DNA of 41,086 bases from Cladosporium sp. IMV 00045 (GCA_001931905.2 MSJI02000515.1:25812-66897), one strand, 5' to 3'; shown: positions 29,321 to 39,427, counted from the first letter of the stretch. Notes: generated from the letters alone by a model not told the origin. A program made the numbers and translations.

Positions 29321-31637
29321 ATGCTGCCGAAGAGGCCAAAACGCCCACATTCCTTTGGCGGTTGCGGTTCATGCCGAAGACGCCACCTGAAGTGCGACCA
29401 GCAAACACCGACGTGTGATCGATGTCGACGATCAGGCCTCACATGCGATTTCGCGCCACCACTACGCTGGTTGACCTCAACCGGCCGCGATGCCTTCGAA
29501 GCGGACGAGACAACAGCGGCCAAGACGGCGGCCCCGTATACAAAGCGACACCTGTACACCGGTGCGTGATCAACCAGACCCCTCTCAATGGGGATCTTAG
29601 TATTGACATGGGAATACAGAAAGATCCCGACAATCAATGAGTACTACTTTGTTGCGAGACATACCCCATACAGTATCAGCAGCTCTAGACGAGATTGAAG
29701 ATTCCTCGATGACTTTGCACAGTCTTAACTCCGATCATGCTGTCGGCCCATTCGGTGTTTTCGACTCGGGTGAGCGTGCAAGCCACAGTAACCAGACGGC
29801 GTTCCTCAATGCACCAACTTCTTCCACAAGTCCGCGTGCAGTCAATAATTTTAAGGTGGCTGGTCAGCCACAATTCGAAACTCTTTCACACGTCAACTCC
29901 CATGACATTGGGCATATCGACAGCTATGATTCGAGTATAGACTGGTCTGATAGCTTTGGCGATCTTTTGACCAGCTCTCTCGATACGATGCAATGGGGCG
30001 ACCTTTTCCACTGGGACTTCGATCTTTCGAAGCAATCCGCAGATTTCCCGGCTGTGATCGACGAATCTCAAGCATATAAGCCGGCCGTCGAGGTCCCAGA
30101 TCACGGCATAAATGGAAATGTAGCTTCCGGCCAGATCAATGAGCAATTTCGCACAACTCCAACAGCAACCGAAGACCTTCTTTGGCCGCAACTGAACATG
30201 GTAGATCAAGCACCGCTGTTGCTAAAACATTTCAGCAACGTGGTCATCACGCAGATGGGCTCTCTACCTATCAACGAAAAGTCAGCCTGGAAAATCCTCA
30301 ATTATGAGTCGGCAATATTCACACTTAGCCAACTCACGACCCTTGCTATCGATAAATGTGACATCAAGCATGCCTCTCTTGCCAACTTCTATGCGATCAT
30401 GGCAGCTTCAGCACTCCATCTTTCGCTTAGTCCTGGAAATGCCGAAAGGCAAGCTGAGTCCGCTGAAGCCTGGAAATCGTTGTCACAAGATACCTACAAT
30501 GCAGCAAAGCAACACATGAGACTCAGTCTGGATGTTGAGTGCGTACTGCCACGAAAGGCGAAATATAAGAATCAACTCATGGCTTTAGGTGCCATACTTG
30601 CGACAGCTCTCTTATCTGGAAACCACGAGGATGTACGAAAGTACCTGACCCAAATGGAGTGGCTAATACGGTGCCGCGGTCTCGTCAAGCCCATAATCTC
30701 TCGAAGAGCGCGCTTACTCCACAATGTCTACGCTTGGATGCGTATCATCTCCGAAAGCACCCATGTTTTACAAGAGACCTTTCATATCGCCAATTTGCTT
30801 GAATTTACGGGTCCACAGCCCTCAGCCAGCACTGAACAAGAAATTCTCCCTCCTAAGCCAATCCATAGCCAGGAAGCCAACAATGACATGATACTGGACA
30901 GCTTTCTATACCTGGAACCGTTGCAGGTACCACCCATCGTACCTCATCGAACACCTCAGGCTACTTCTGAAGGACAGCTTGATCTTCATCTGACAAGCCC
31001 TTTAGTTGAGCGAGACGGTATGTGTATGCAGATTTACGGCGTGCCGGAGACGTGGCTACGGCTCGTCTCACAAACTACGAGGCTTGCCAACGCCTTGGAC
31101 AGACTAGATCCTGGTGCCAACACAAATGATGCCGAAGCTTTTGCTATGGTCCAGCCCAAAGCTTCGAGGCTCGAAAACGCGGTCTGCGCCTTTAGGACTC
31201 GCTTTCGGCCTCCCAGAAAGGGACCGAACACCACGCCGCATTTGCATATGGTACGAGCGCTCAGTGGTGCGCTAGTGATTTTCTTCTATCGCCGCATCAG
31301 GGGTATTCAGCCGCTGATGCTCCAAGAGAGCGTGAATCAAGTCATCGATTCTCTCCATGCGTTCGATAGAGCATTGGAACAACATGATTTGCCGGGACCT
31401 GGAACTGCGTGGCCTGCGTTCATTGCAGGCGCTGAAGCAATGTCTCAAGAGCAAAGACAAGCGCTTGACAGTTGGCTCAAGAAATCGAATTCAAAATCCG
31501 GATGGAAAGGCTATGAGACATCGAGGAAGATTCTTCATGAGTTGTGGCAGCGTCGAGATGAGGATGATGGCAGCTTGGGCCTTCCAACATGGATGGACGT
31601 GTGCAAGTCATTACACTGCTGGCCTCTTCTTTGCTGA
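29321..31637 (+). CDS. Zn2Cys6 transcription factor, two exons
   Basis: Proposed coding sequence is 29321..29561 joined to 29620..31637, 752 residues. The 58-base intron has a GTGCGT donor, a TTGAC-type branch and a TACAG acceptor, and restores the frame exactly. The zinc cluster is complete: C15, C18, C25, C32, C35 and C42 with spacing 2-6-6-2-6, preceded by a basic KRPKRPH stretch. The middle and C-terminal regions are helical, with YAIMAASALHLSL and LLHNVYAWMRIISESTH. They resemble the Fungal_trans_2 type of regulatory domain found in ARGRII/ArcA-like factors. The protein should bind DNA in the nucleus and control transcription. Its place between an oxygenase and a GMC oxidoreductase on the same strand suggests a pathway-specific role, which is inference. 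Alternative in-frame starts at 29105 and 29156 would add 72 or 55 residues of unconvincing sequence. Confidence 0.8.
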
Positions 31638-32761
31638 GTATTCGCTGATTGGCTCTCACTGCGACATGGTACGTGTGCTCTATAAGAAATTGCAATCACA
31701 TTAAAGCGGTATTCTTCTGCGACGGACGACACTGACAAATACTTCTTCTATAGCCTAGCTGTACGCGTATCGGTTTGGGCATTCTTGATGCTGTGTGTGG
31801 CTAATTTAAATTGTTTTGTCCAGCCATCAGGGTGCCCAAATCGCCTCAAGTCGTCGCGATCTGCGCAGGCTCTCTCACAAGCCACAAGCAACAGTGTGCT
31901 TTTGATAGACGTTCGCGATTGGCTCATGAAGCATCGCACCCCACGCCGAGGAGCTCGCTGTCCGCGTATACAGCCCAAGAAGATGCTGTTGAGAACATAT
32001 CGTCATGATGAAATCGGGGCGATAGGGTCAAAGAACAAGACCGAAAAAGCAGCGTAGTGAACTTGGCAAAAGCTTTGCATGCCGATCATAGTCTTTTAGG
32101 ATTCAACAACATTTCTAGGAGCTGGGTACATTATTAATCATTAATTATTGTGTATATACCAGTGCGGTATACACATTGTAGAAAATCTAATCTGATTGGG
32201 CATTGCAGAGCACTTTGAATTCGCCGCGATTCAAGACAAGCCAGGACATGTTCGAAGAACGTCAGACCTCACTGTGGTCTTGACATCAACTACTTCGCTG
32301 CAGTTGGTCGCACTGTTCCCTGCCAAGCTGCGAATAAAACTTTAGAGAGATTCTTGAAGAGGTAGTACCAAAGCGACCGTAAAGCGTCCGTCTTGACCAA
32401 GAAGCCTACTGTCATAGGCTGCGTTGAGCTAGCTATCAACGGCCTCCTCTCACACCTTCAAAGTAGCCATTGAAGATAGTTCTCCATCAAACGTGGCGGC
32501 ACAGATGACGAATGCGCCTGTGATAGCGAGTTGGTGCTCGTTCGCCGGTGGCTTCTTTTGGCTAATTACTAGCATCCACCGCATGCGTTGGTATCAGGCC
32601 AAGAATACCGAAGGTTGGCAAAGCAGGCAGTGCATTAATGTCTTGTTGTTCCTACTTCACGTGGTGAGAAGGCTGAGGGTGAGGTATCCTATAAGTTGAT
32701 GGTACTTCGACCGAATCCTTCAGTCCATCATCAACAACAACAACTTTCACGATCAGCAAAC
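31638..32761. promoter_or_regulatory. Upstream region of the GMC oxidoreductase
   Basis: This 1.1 kb interval has no supported gene. It includes an AT-rich patch at 32128-32160 followed by an imperfect hairpin (TGTGTATATACC and GGTATACACA, about 32149-32176). A CCTATAAG sequence near 32688 lies about 70 bases before the ATG at 32762 and is a plausible TATA box. Confidence 0.4.
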
Positions 32762-34609
32762 ATGAAGCACTCTTTCGCTCTCTTGCCGGCCTTGGTCGCT
32801 GCTGCACCATCAGCAGCTTTCCCTCACACCAAGCAACAAACCCGTAGTCGTGGCATCATCACCAGCCCCGAGACTGTCTCCAACAAGACTTTTGACTACA
32901 TCGTCTGTGGGGGCGGTCTCACCGGGTTGGTCGTCGCCAATCGACTTTCTGAGGATCCCAACATCTCAGTATTGGTCATTGAAGGTGGCAACGATGACCA
33001 CGACGACCCTAGGGTGAACGATGTCAGAACCTACGGAGAGGCATTTTCTTCCGAACTGGACTACAATCTCACATCGACTCCAATCAAAGAACAGAACAAC
33101 ACCGGTCTGGCGATGGTAGCAGGCAAGACGTTGGGCGGCAGTGGTAGCATCAATGGCGCCAGCTGGACCAAGGGTGACAAGACCCAGTACGATCTGCTGC
33201 CTGCTTTGGTTGGCGACGACTCCTGGTCTTGGGATGCTCTGAATGAGATCATGCTCGACATTGAGAACTTCCACGAGCCCACTGAGGAACACGTGGCGAA
33301 GGGCGCCGAGTTCGAGAGTGAAATGCATGGCTACAACGAAGGACTGGTGCACGTCTCCTTCCCGGCTAACATGTTCGGAGGCATCCAGCTGTCGGCCATC
33401 GAAGCCTCTCTAAAGGTCTGGGGTGGAATGAAGAAGGTTGCCGATTTCGCAGCTGGTGTCACCACCGGTGCTACCATCATTCCCAACATGCTCGAACCGT
33501 CCCAGGATCAGAACCGCTCTTCTCCGTTCACGGTCTATGCTGAAGAGCAGGTCAAGCAGCGTGACAACTTCAAGATCCTGACCGGTCACCGAGTCATCTC
33601 TATCGACTGGCGCGAGGGTAAAGACATGGTCGCTGAGGGTGTGAGCTTCCAGGCCTGCCCTGAGTGCAAGGTACACACCGCATCCACCAAGCGTGAGGTT
33701 CTGCTTGCTGCTGGATCCCTTCAAAGCCCACAAATCCTTGAGCTGTCCGGTGTTGGTGACCCTAAGGTTCTTGCTGCCGCGGATGTGCCATTGAAGATGG
33801 CTTCCCCCAATGTCGGCAAGAACATGCAAGAACAGACGAAGAACACTCTCTGGCTCGACCCGATTTCGACTGAGTTCGACGGCTCTGGACCGCCAAACGC
33901 CATCTCTTTCGCTAATGTCGACCACCTTTTCAAGAACAGCAGCAGGACCATGTATAAGGAGATCCTTTCTGGTCTCGGTCAGTATGCACAAGGCTTGGAG
34001 GCTGACGGTATCGTCACGAACGCCACCGCGACCCACCAAATTCTTGAAGCCCAAGTCCACAACCTTTGGAAGGACGAAGCCGGTGCAGCAGAGATCTTCT
34101 TCGTGACCTCGCCAGCTACCGGACAAGTGGGTATCGACCTTTGGAATCTGATCGTGTTGTCCAGAGGCTACGTACACATCACTTCGAACTCCTCTTGGGA
34201 CCACCCGGTGATCGAGCCCTCCTACTTCGGCCACCAGTTCGACTTGGACGTGCAGATCGCTGCCACCAAGCAATCTCGCGAAGTCTTCCAGACCAAGCCG
34301 CTTTCCTCTCACGTCACCAAGGAAACTTTCCCGGGGTTTGATGTTGTGCCTCCGAATGCGTCTAACGAGGTCTGGGAGGAGTGGATCAGGGCTACTTTCA
34401 CCTCTGTGTGGCACTACATTGCTACCCTCGGAATGATGACGGAGGAGCTGGGTGGTGTTGTCGACAACAGATTGAAGGTGTATGGTATTCAGAACGTGAG
34501 AGCCGTGGATGCGAGTGTGCTGCCAATTCAGCTTTCGGCTCACTTGAGCTCCTCCCTGTATGGTATTGCGGAGAAGGCGGCGAAGATGATCAAGGAAGAC
34601 CAGAAGTAG
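32762..34609 (+). CDS. Secreted GMC oxidoreductase, glucose-oxidase-like
   Basis: A single exon of 615 residues from the ATG at 32762. Residues 1-20 form a signal peptide (MKHSFALLPALVAAAPSAAF). The FAD-binding site follows: D45, the GGGLTG loop at 50-55 and E74 in LVIEGG. The first GMC signature is GKTLGGSGSINGASWTKG and the second GSLQSPQILELSGVGDPKVL. Both catalytic positions are present: H551 in SVWHYIA and H594 in LSAHLSSSLYG. The overall course follows Aspergillus glucose oxidase closely, including VVDNRLKVYGIQNVRAVDAS. However the Arg of RPNYH that binds glucose is replaced here by Thr547 (TSVWH), so the substrate is probably another alcohol or sugar. Several N-x-S/T sites fit secretion. 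It would oxidise its substrate with FAD and pass electrons to oxygen, giving peroxide, or to another acceptor. An upstream in-frame ATG at 32699 would bury the signal peptide and is less likely. Confidence 0.88.
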   Translation: MKHSFALLPALVAAAPSAAFPHTKQQTRSRGIITSPETVSNKTFDYIVCGGGLTGLVVANRLSEDPNISVLVIEGGNDDHDDPRVNDVRTYGEAFSSELDYNLTSTPIKEQNNTGLAMVAGKTLGGSGSINGASWTKGDKTQYDLLPALVGDDSWSWDALNEIMLDIENFHEPTEEHVAKGAEFESEMHGYNEGLVHVSFPANMFGGIQLSAIEASLKVWGGMKKVADFAAGVTTGATIIPNMLEPSQDQNRSSPFTVYAEEQVKQRDNFKILTGHRVISIDWREGKDMVAEGVSFQACPECKVHTASTKREVLLAAGSLQSPQILELSGVGDPKVLAAADVPLKMASPNVGKNMQEQTKNTLWLDPISTEFDGSGPPNAISFANVDHLFKNSSRTMYKEILSGLGQYAQGLEADGIVTNATATHQILEAQVHNLWKDEAGAAEIFFVTSPATGQVGIDLWNLIVLSRGYVHITSNSSWDHPVIEPSYFGHQFDLDVQIAATKQSREVFQTKPLSSHVTKETFPGFDVVPPNASNEVWEEWIRATFTSVWHYIATLGMMTEELGGVVDNRLKVYGIQNVRAVDASVLPIQLSAHLSSSLYGIAEKAAKMIKEDQK

Positions 34610-34743
34610 TAGCGTCAAGCGATTGTTTCTTTGAATGAGAAGTAGTGAGTTGTAATATCAACACTTCCACCAATCCATCTTCAAGTTCTTTCTGTTCACC
34701 CAGCGCATGTGCTTCCCTAATGCTCCCAATGATTGGTCCGGCT

Positions 34744-35639
34744 TTAATAATGGATGTCTCCATCATATACCGGCTCGTGGCCGGGTGGCTCACAATGGAC
34801 CTCGGGTAGCTCACAATGTACCTCTCGCGATTTGAACAGTGGCTCAACTAACACGTCCTGCAGCCACGATCTTGCCCTTTGGTCTGTCTCACTAGGGACG
34901 GCATTCTCATCATTGGGTGGTGGTACAACCCGGCGTCGGCTCGACAGCCGTACTTCCAGATCAACCTCTTTGGGGCCGTCTTGAGAGCGAAATGTCATCA
35001 GACTGTCCCTTTCAGTTTTCAAGCAATGCATCGGCAGGGTTCGCGGGTCATGCACCGGCGCGTGCTCTGGTGCACAAGGAGATGGAGGTTCGGAGTGTGA
35101 GCGCAGTGGGGCGGTGACTGAGCTGGCCGGTGTATATTGGGTCTCTTCATTGGAGAACTGGCTCCCTGCATATGCTGCCTGTGTGGGAGATGCATGGTTC
35201 AAGGGGTCGCGAGTCGGCAGAGTCACGGAGAATGTGCCAAACGTGACCCGTGATCCTGCGAGGTGCTTGAATTCAACAGGCTGTGATTCCGGCGCCTGAA
35301 TCCCATGCGTGCTGGATGTAAGCTCTGGATCGGACGCTCCTCTGCCATAATGTGCTCGAGGTAGTCGTTTCGATTTGTAAGGAAGTCTAATTGACTCAAA
35401 AGATCGCCGTAATGCCGAATAGCCGCTAGTCGAGGATACCAGAGGCCTGTAGGATCGAGATGCGTGATAAAGGGATTCATGCTGATCGATGGGTCATGGT
35501 AGCCTCGCTCTTGATCTGGATCTGGCTCGAACGTCTCATATGGGTTGTGGTGTTGAGATTTGCTGTCTTCGTTCTCGTGATCTTTGCGGCGCGGCGTTTG
35601 TTTTCTTATGCGCTTGTTTCTCTGCTTTGCCATTAGCAT
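34744..35639 (-). CDS. Uncertain gene, frame change unresolved
   Basis: Two overlapping minus-strand frames probably belong to one gene. The first starts at ATG 35639 (or 35633) with a basic, Lys/Arg-rich stretch and GLWYPRLAAIRHYGDLLSQL, and runs to a stop at 35223. The second is open from upstream of 35400 through 35226 to a stop at 34744 and is rich in Pro, Ser and Glu. Joining them needs removal of 2 modulo 3 bases. Candidate introns of 68 bases (35242..35175) or 80 bases (35335..35256) fit the frame, but neither has a good donor or branch site. A one-base frameshift or a decaying gene is also possible. Near the C-terminus a 21-base tandem repeat encodes EVHCE-containing units. I recognise no family. 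The gene converges on the GMC oxidoreductase with about 130 bases between stops. Confidence 0.35.
34783..34825 (-). repeat. Two-copy tandem repeat of 21 bases
   Basis: On the plus strand GGCTCACAATGGACCTCGGG is followed directly by TAGCTCACAATGTACCTC, a near-identical 21-base unit. In the minus-strand frame it encodes two EVHCE units separated by Leu-Pro. It is in phase with the reading frame. Confidence 0.5.
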
Positions 35640-36438
35640 GAAGAAGCAGGAGTCTGTCGTGATGGCGTAGGTAGGTTTACCGGCATTGCGCTATCTTTAT
35701 GGTGTGAAATTTTTTCACGAATGATTGTAAGGCGAACAGACGATTGACGAACGATCGTAGAGTCTTGATGGAATAGTAATGACGACTCTGAAATGGTGTT
35801 ATTGCAAGACTGGATCGTAAGGTAGTGTCTGTACGTCAATGTAGAGGATAAAGAGATGTTTATGGAAAGAAGGCGCCCCTTCTCATTGAGAGGGTACCTT
35901 CTCTGCCTCCATTTTCACACATGAGGCAACAACTACTGACCTACTGTTTGGCCAACTGTTCTTCTAAATCGAACTCGTAAGTGAGCGATCACTTGATGTC
36001 AGTCAGCTATAGTCACTATAGCATATGGCCAAACCTCGAAAATCAACGGCATACGCTGCGGCACAGTTCGCATGCTGATGTTCAGTGATGTAGGCATCTC
36101 GATGGAGCGATGATGGTAGATTTAGTCGTAGAAGGGAGAAGGTAATAAGTTGTGACAGTAGTGCGAGGTGTGAAGATCTGAGATCCAATCCCTGTCGATG
36201 TCAATGTCGAGATCGAGCACGACCGACGTCATTGACAGTCGAGTTGATCTGATCGACAACGCAACCCGCGCAACGTATCGCGTCTCGTTCATAGATCGCG
36301 ACTGAGCACGAAGCATAGATCAATACAACTGCTTCCTATCCTCTTTAAAGAAAGATACACGGCAACCGCGACGACTGCCAGCAGAGGCTAGCGACCACAA
36401 ACTGTCACATGAAGGACCATCTTTAATAGACCGTCGAC
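35640..36438. promoter_or_regulatory. Divergent intergenic region before 36439 gene
   Basis: About 800 bases between divergent starts. A GACGTCAT sequence at 36225-36232 resembles an ATF/CREB site, and TGTCAATG at 36199-36206 and CATTGACA at 36230-36237 are inverted copies around it. Short frames on the minus strand have no domain. Confidence 0.35.
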
Positions 36439-37416
36439 ATGAACGACTACGAAACCCAACGCGCCGCCAAAATCGCCAAAAACCAAGCCCTCCTCGCTGA
36501 GCTCGACATCAAACCCTTAGGACCGCAGCGCGAGACTCGCACAAAAGACACAAATGGCACCAGACCACCCGCAAAGAAGCGACGCTTACAACAAGATACT
36601 GCACCTTCTCGAACATCAGCGCGATTAGCAAGCGCGCCTTCAAAACCAAACTACACCGATGAGCCGGACATCAAGCCCGTATCGCTACCGCGTTCTGCTG
36701 CTTCGAAGAAAGAGAAGAAACTCGGATCGATCGTCAAAGAAGAGACGGAGCCTTTGGTACCGGTCAAAGATGTAGGCGACATTCAAAGCGGATGGTCGAA
36801 TTGGAAGCCAGTTGCGCCTGAGCCTACGCGGGGACCAAACGCGGTGTTCCATTTCGAAGACTTGGAGAGTTTCACGCCGAACAAGAGCCCGGAAGAGATG
36901 CTGCGTGAGGGTGTGTTTGGCGGGTCGTATTTCCGACCTTTGAAGTCGAGGAAATTGGGCATAGTCGTTGAGGGCGATTGGAAAGAGTTACCAGAGAAAT
37001 GGATCAGTGGGTTGAATGTTGAAAAGTATTTGACGAATCCGGAGTATGATGCGGAGATCAATAAGTTCCACAGGGCTTGTGGGCAGACTATCGAAGAATG
37101 GGAAGCTGCTGGGTGGATTAGCCATGAGCACGATGTGAGGGGTTGGTTTCAATGGTATTGTCGGTTCTTCCAAGGTCGGAGGTGCGATGATGATGAGAGG
37201 CAGGTCAGTCGATGGAGAAAATGTGTCGGCGAGACAGGCAGATGGAAGAGGACGCTGCTGAAGCAGTATGCTCGCGCGGGCGTCAGGACTGTGGAAGACG
37301 AAGACGACGATGAGGACGACGAAAGACCTGGTATCAGTCCGGTCGTTAGTCAGACATGCTTACATTGGGCTTGGGAGGTACGGCAGGATGACCTGGATCG
37401 ATGGTACGAAAGCTAG
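36439..37416 (+). CDS. Conserved fungal protein of unknown function
   Basis: A single exon of 325 residues. The N-terminal 110 residues are basic and probably disordered, with a likely nuclear signal PAKKRRL near residue 48. The C-terminal half is a compact, Trp/Tyr/Gly-rich region: GVFGGSYFRPLKSRKLGIVV, ELPEKWISGLNVEKYL, CGQTIEEWEAAGWI, RGWFQWYCRFFQGRRCDDDE and VSQTCLHWAWEV, ending in DLDRWYES. I recall this signature from hypothetical proteins of many fungi but know no function. Its aromatic conservation suggests a folded binding domain and the basic N-terminus suggests nucleic-acid or nuclear association; both are inference. An acidic run of ten Asp/Glu lies near residue 290. It converges with VPS36, with about 100 bases between stops. 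Confidence 0.75.
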   Translation: MNDYETQRAAKIAKNQALLAELDIKPLGPQRETRTKDTNGTRPPAKKRRLQQDTAPSRTSARLASAPSKPNYTDEPDIKPVSLPRSAASKKEKKLGSIVKEETEPLVPVKDVGDIQSGWSNWKPVAPEPTRGPNAVFHFEDLESFTPNKSPEEMLREGVFGGSYFRPLKSRKLGIVVEGDWKELPEKWISGLNVEKYLTNPEYDAEINKFHRACGQTIEEWEAAGWISHEHDVRGWFQWYCRFFQGRRCDDDERQVSRWRKCVGETGRWKRTLLKQYARAGVRTVEDEDDDEDDERPGISPVVSQTCLHWAWEVRQDDLDRWYES

Positions 37417-37519
37417 ATTCTGCAATTGTAATCGCGTTTAGATGAGATGGTGAATCGTTGCCTCTTTAGATGAACCTCTTTCTTTTCTTCTTCTTAATCT
37501 TCTTGTTTTATACCCATCT

Positions 37520-39427
37520 TCAATCATCCGTTATATCAAGGCTGCCAAGCGCATCGCCCGCCCTAGTTTCCAGTGCAGCCTCATCCAGCCGCGTAAAGTG
37601 ATTCTCCCAGAACCTGATACCATCCAAACACTGATCACGACAGATGGCGCCAACATCCTCCGCCATCTCGAGCTCCTCACTCGCCACGCCCACGCTCCAG
37701 CCAAACCGCTCAGCCGTCTCCTGAGGCGTGATGCCGCGGCCGAAGCCGGCCTCTTGAGATGTGGACCTGAGGTCGCCAGTGCCTTGCGCAGCAGAGTTGA
37801 CCGACTCCCGCAGCCACGCCAGCAGAGAAGCGATCGTCTTCTCATCCGTCCGATTCCTCTCCTGCACAACTAAAAGCCCCGACTTGAACCTCCGCAGGCG
37901 AATGGGCAATTGCAAAGTCTCCCACATTTTAGCCGCTTTCTCGAAATCCGCTGGCGAAACGAGCTCGATACCATTACGGGTGCGGTTGAAAACGGCCCAC
38001 AAGTCGACGAGAGAGATGATGCCTCCTTCGCGGCGAAGCACACCACGGCGGTCGTCGGTGAGGAACTCGGCGAGGTTACGCGCGAGCTCAGTGACGTAGA
38101 GGTTCTCTGACGTGGCGCCCGAGCCAAGCATGTCCTTCGTCGTGGTGAGGCCGAGTGCGGACGCGGAGTCATTGAGCAAGGCGCGTGCTTCGGGCGTGAG
38201 GGAGTCCGAGGAGGAGGATTGTGCGCGAAATTGCTCGGCCATGGCTATCACTTCTTTCGCGGAGGTCATGAGCGCTTCGAGGTCTTCGAAGGCGCTGCCG
38301 ATCACTGCTTGGTTGTTGGCGCGTAGTTGGGCGCCGCGGCGTTCGAGGCCGGCGATGCCGACGATTCGGGGTGGTGGTGCGATTTGGCCTGGTGTAGGAT
38401 TGGAAAGGTCTGTGGAGTTGGTGTGTCCCTGATTCATGGGTGTTGGGACTGGTGGTGCGCTCTGGAGGAGCCATTTGCGTTGGACTAAGGCGCCTTTGAG
38501 GCGCTCATGGAAGACTTTGTCGCCGCCTGCTCGGAATGAGAATTTGATAGTTTCGATGCTATCATTTCCAAAGATCGAATCGTTCAGAGTGGGGCCTGGC
38601 GATTCAGGTCGTTTGACGCTTTCGTTGATTAGTTGCGAGCGCCTGTCGCCAGTTGCTGCTAGCGGTGCACCACACATCTCACATGCCGTTAATGAGGGAT
38701 GGTTCTCGAAAGTACATCTGGAGCAAACGGTGCTGCCTCCATTCCTCTTGGGTGGAGTGGCAGGTGCCAAGTCCTGATTGAAGTAGTTCTCGTTTTCCAT
38801 AGAACTTTGCGGCAGCGGAGCTGGATCAGCAGATGGACCACTTGGCCTGTTTGACATCGCGGCAATAGCAGCTTTCACCATGTGCACAAGGGGCGGTGGA
38901 ATGCCGCAAGCTTGACACGGTGGCAAGTTGGTATGCTGATTTGCCGTTGCCGGGTCAAAATTGGGAGGGACAGGATTAGAGAATCCACATATCGGACATA
39001 TCCAGGTGGCGTTGATATCGCGTGCCGGTGCTGGCGTCGAAGGATATGATCGCGATGGAGATCCGGAAGGTTGGATCAGGGCATCTGCTGGTGAAGCATA
39101 TCGAGGGAGCGGGCTTTTGATGGCTTGCGATGCATGCTTTGGCACCTTCGAGAATAGTGTGATCTTTGCGCTGGACTTCAAGAATCCTGCGTAAGCTTCG
39201 GTTCTGTCGACTTGCTTGAGGTCCACAGCGACAGAGTACTTTCTCGGCTCATCATTGTCAACGTAGCACACTCTGTGCGACGTCAAATAGGCTTGCCCGT
39301 TCTGGTAATTCGGGATCTTGTATTTGCCTTCGTACAAGCCTACGTTGTCTTGAACGAATAGTAATGTCTCATCATCGTACAGCGACGGCCGCAGCGCGGT
39401 AGTGAGATCTAGCTGTCGAAGGAACAT
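37520..39427 (-). CDS. VPS36: ESCRT-II subunit VPS36
   Basis: A single exon of 635 residues. The N-terminus is a split GLUE domain: the first half (residues 1-100) includes LLFVQDNVGLYEGKYK and YLTSHRVCYVD, and the second half (about 285-320) has IKFSFRAGGDKVFHERLKGA. Between them lie two NZF zinc fingers, C144/C147/C171/C174 and C235/C238/C249/C252, as in yeast Vps36. In yeast the first finger binds Vps28 of ESCRT-I and the second binds ubiquitin. The C-terminal EAP30 winged-helix part runs from about residue 375, with LAEFLTDDRRGVLRREGGII, FNRTRNGIELVSPADFEKAA and RRFKSGLLVVQER. The protein links ESCRT-I, phosphoinositides and ubiquitinated cargo on endosomes. The ATG at 39427 fits the family N-terminus. 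It is divergent from the SAC3-type gene. Confidence 0.92.
   Translation of the reverse strand: MFLRQLDLTTALRPSLYDDETLLFVQDNVGLYEGKYKIPNYQNGQAYLTSHRVCYVDNDEPRKYSVAVDLKQVDRTEAYAGFLKSSAKITLFSKVPKHASQAIKSPLPRYASPADALIQPSGSPSRSYPSTPAPARDINATWICPICGFSNPVPPNFDPATANQHTNLPPCQACGIPPPLVHMVKAAIAAMSNRPSGPSADPAPLPQSSMENENYFNQDLAPATPPKRNGGSTVCSRCTFENHPSLTACEMCGAPLAATGDRRSQLINESVKRPESPGPTLNDSIFGNDSIETIKFSFRAGGDKVFHERLKGALVQRKWLLQSAPPVPTPMNQGHTNSTDLSNPTPGQIAPPPRIVGIAGLERRGAQLRANNQAVIGSAFEDLEALMTSAKEVIAMAEQFRAQSSSSDSLTPEARALLNDSASALGLTTTKDMLGSGATSENLYVTELARNLAEFLTDDRRGVLRREGGIISLVDLWAVFNRTRNGIELVSPADFEKAAKMWETLQLPIRLRRFKSGLLVVQERNRTDEKTIASLLAWLRESVNSAAQGTGDLRSTSQEAGFGRGITPQETAERFGWSVGVASEELEMAEDVGAICRDQCLDGIRFWENHFTRLDEAALETRAGDALGSLDITDD

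Noticed and set aside
33410..34618. 402-codon open frame antisense to the GMC oxidoreductase
   Set aside because: It mirrors the coding frame of a clear enzyme gene. Biased codon use commonly opens the antisense frame, and the translation shows no domain.
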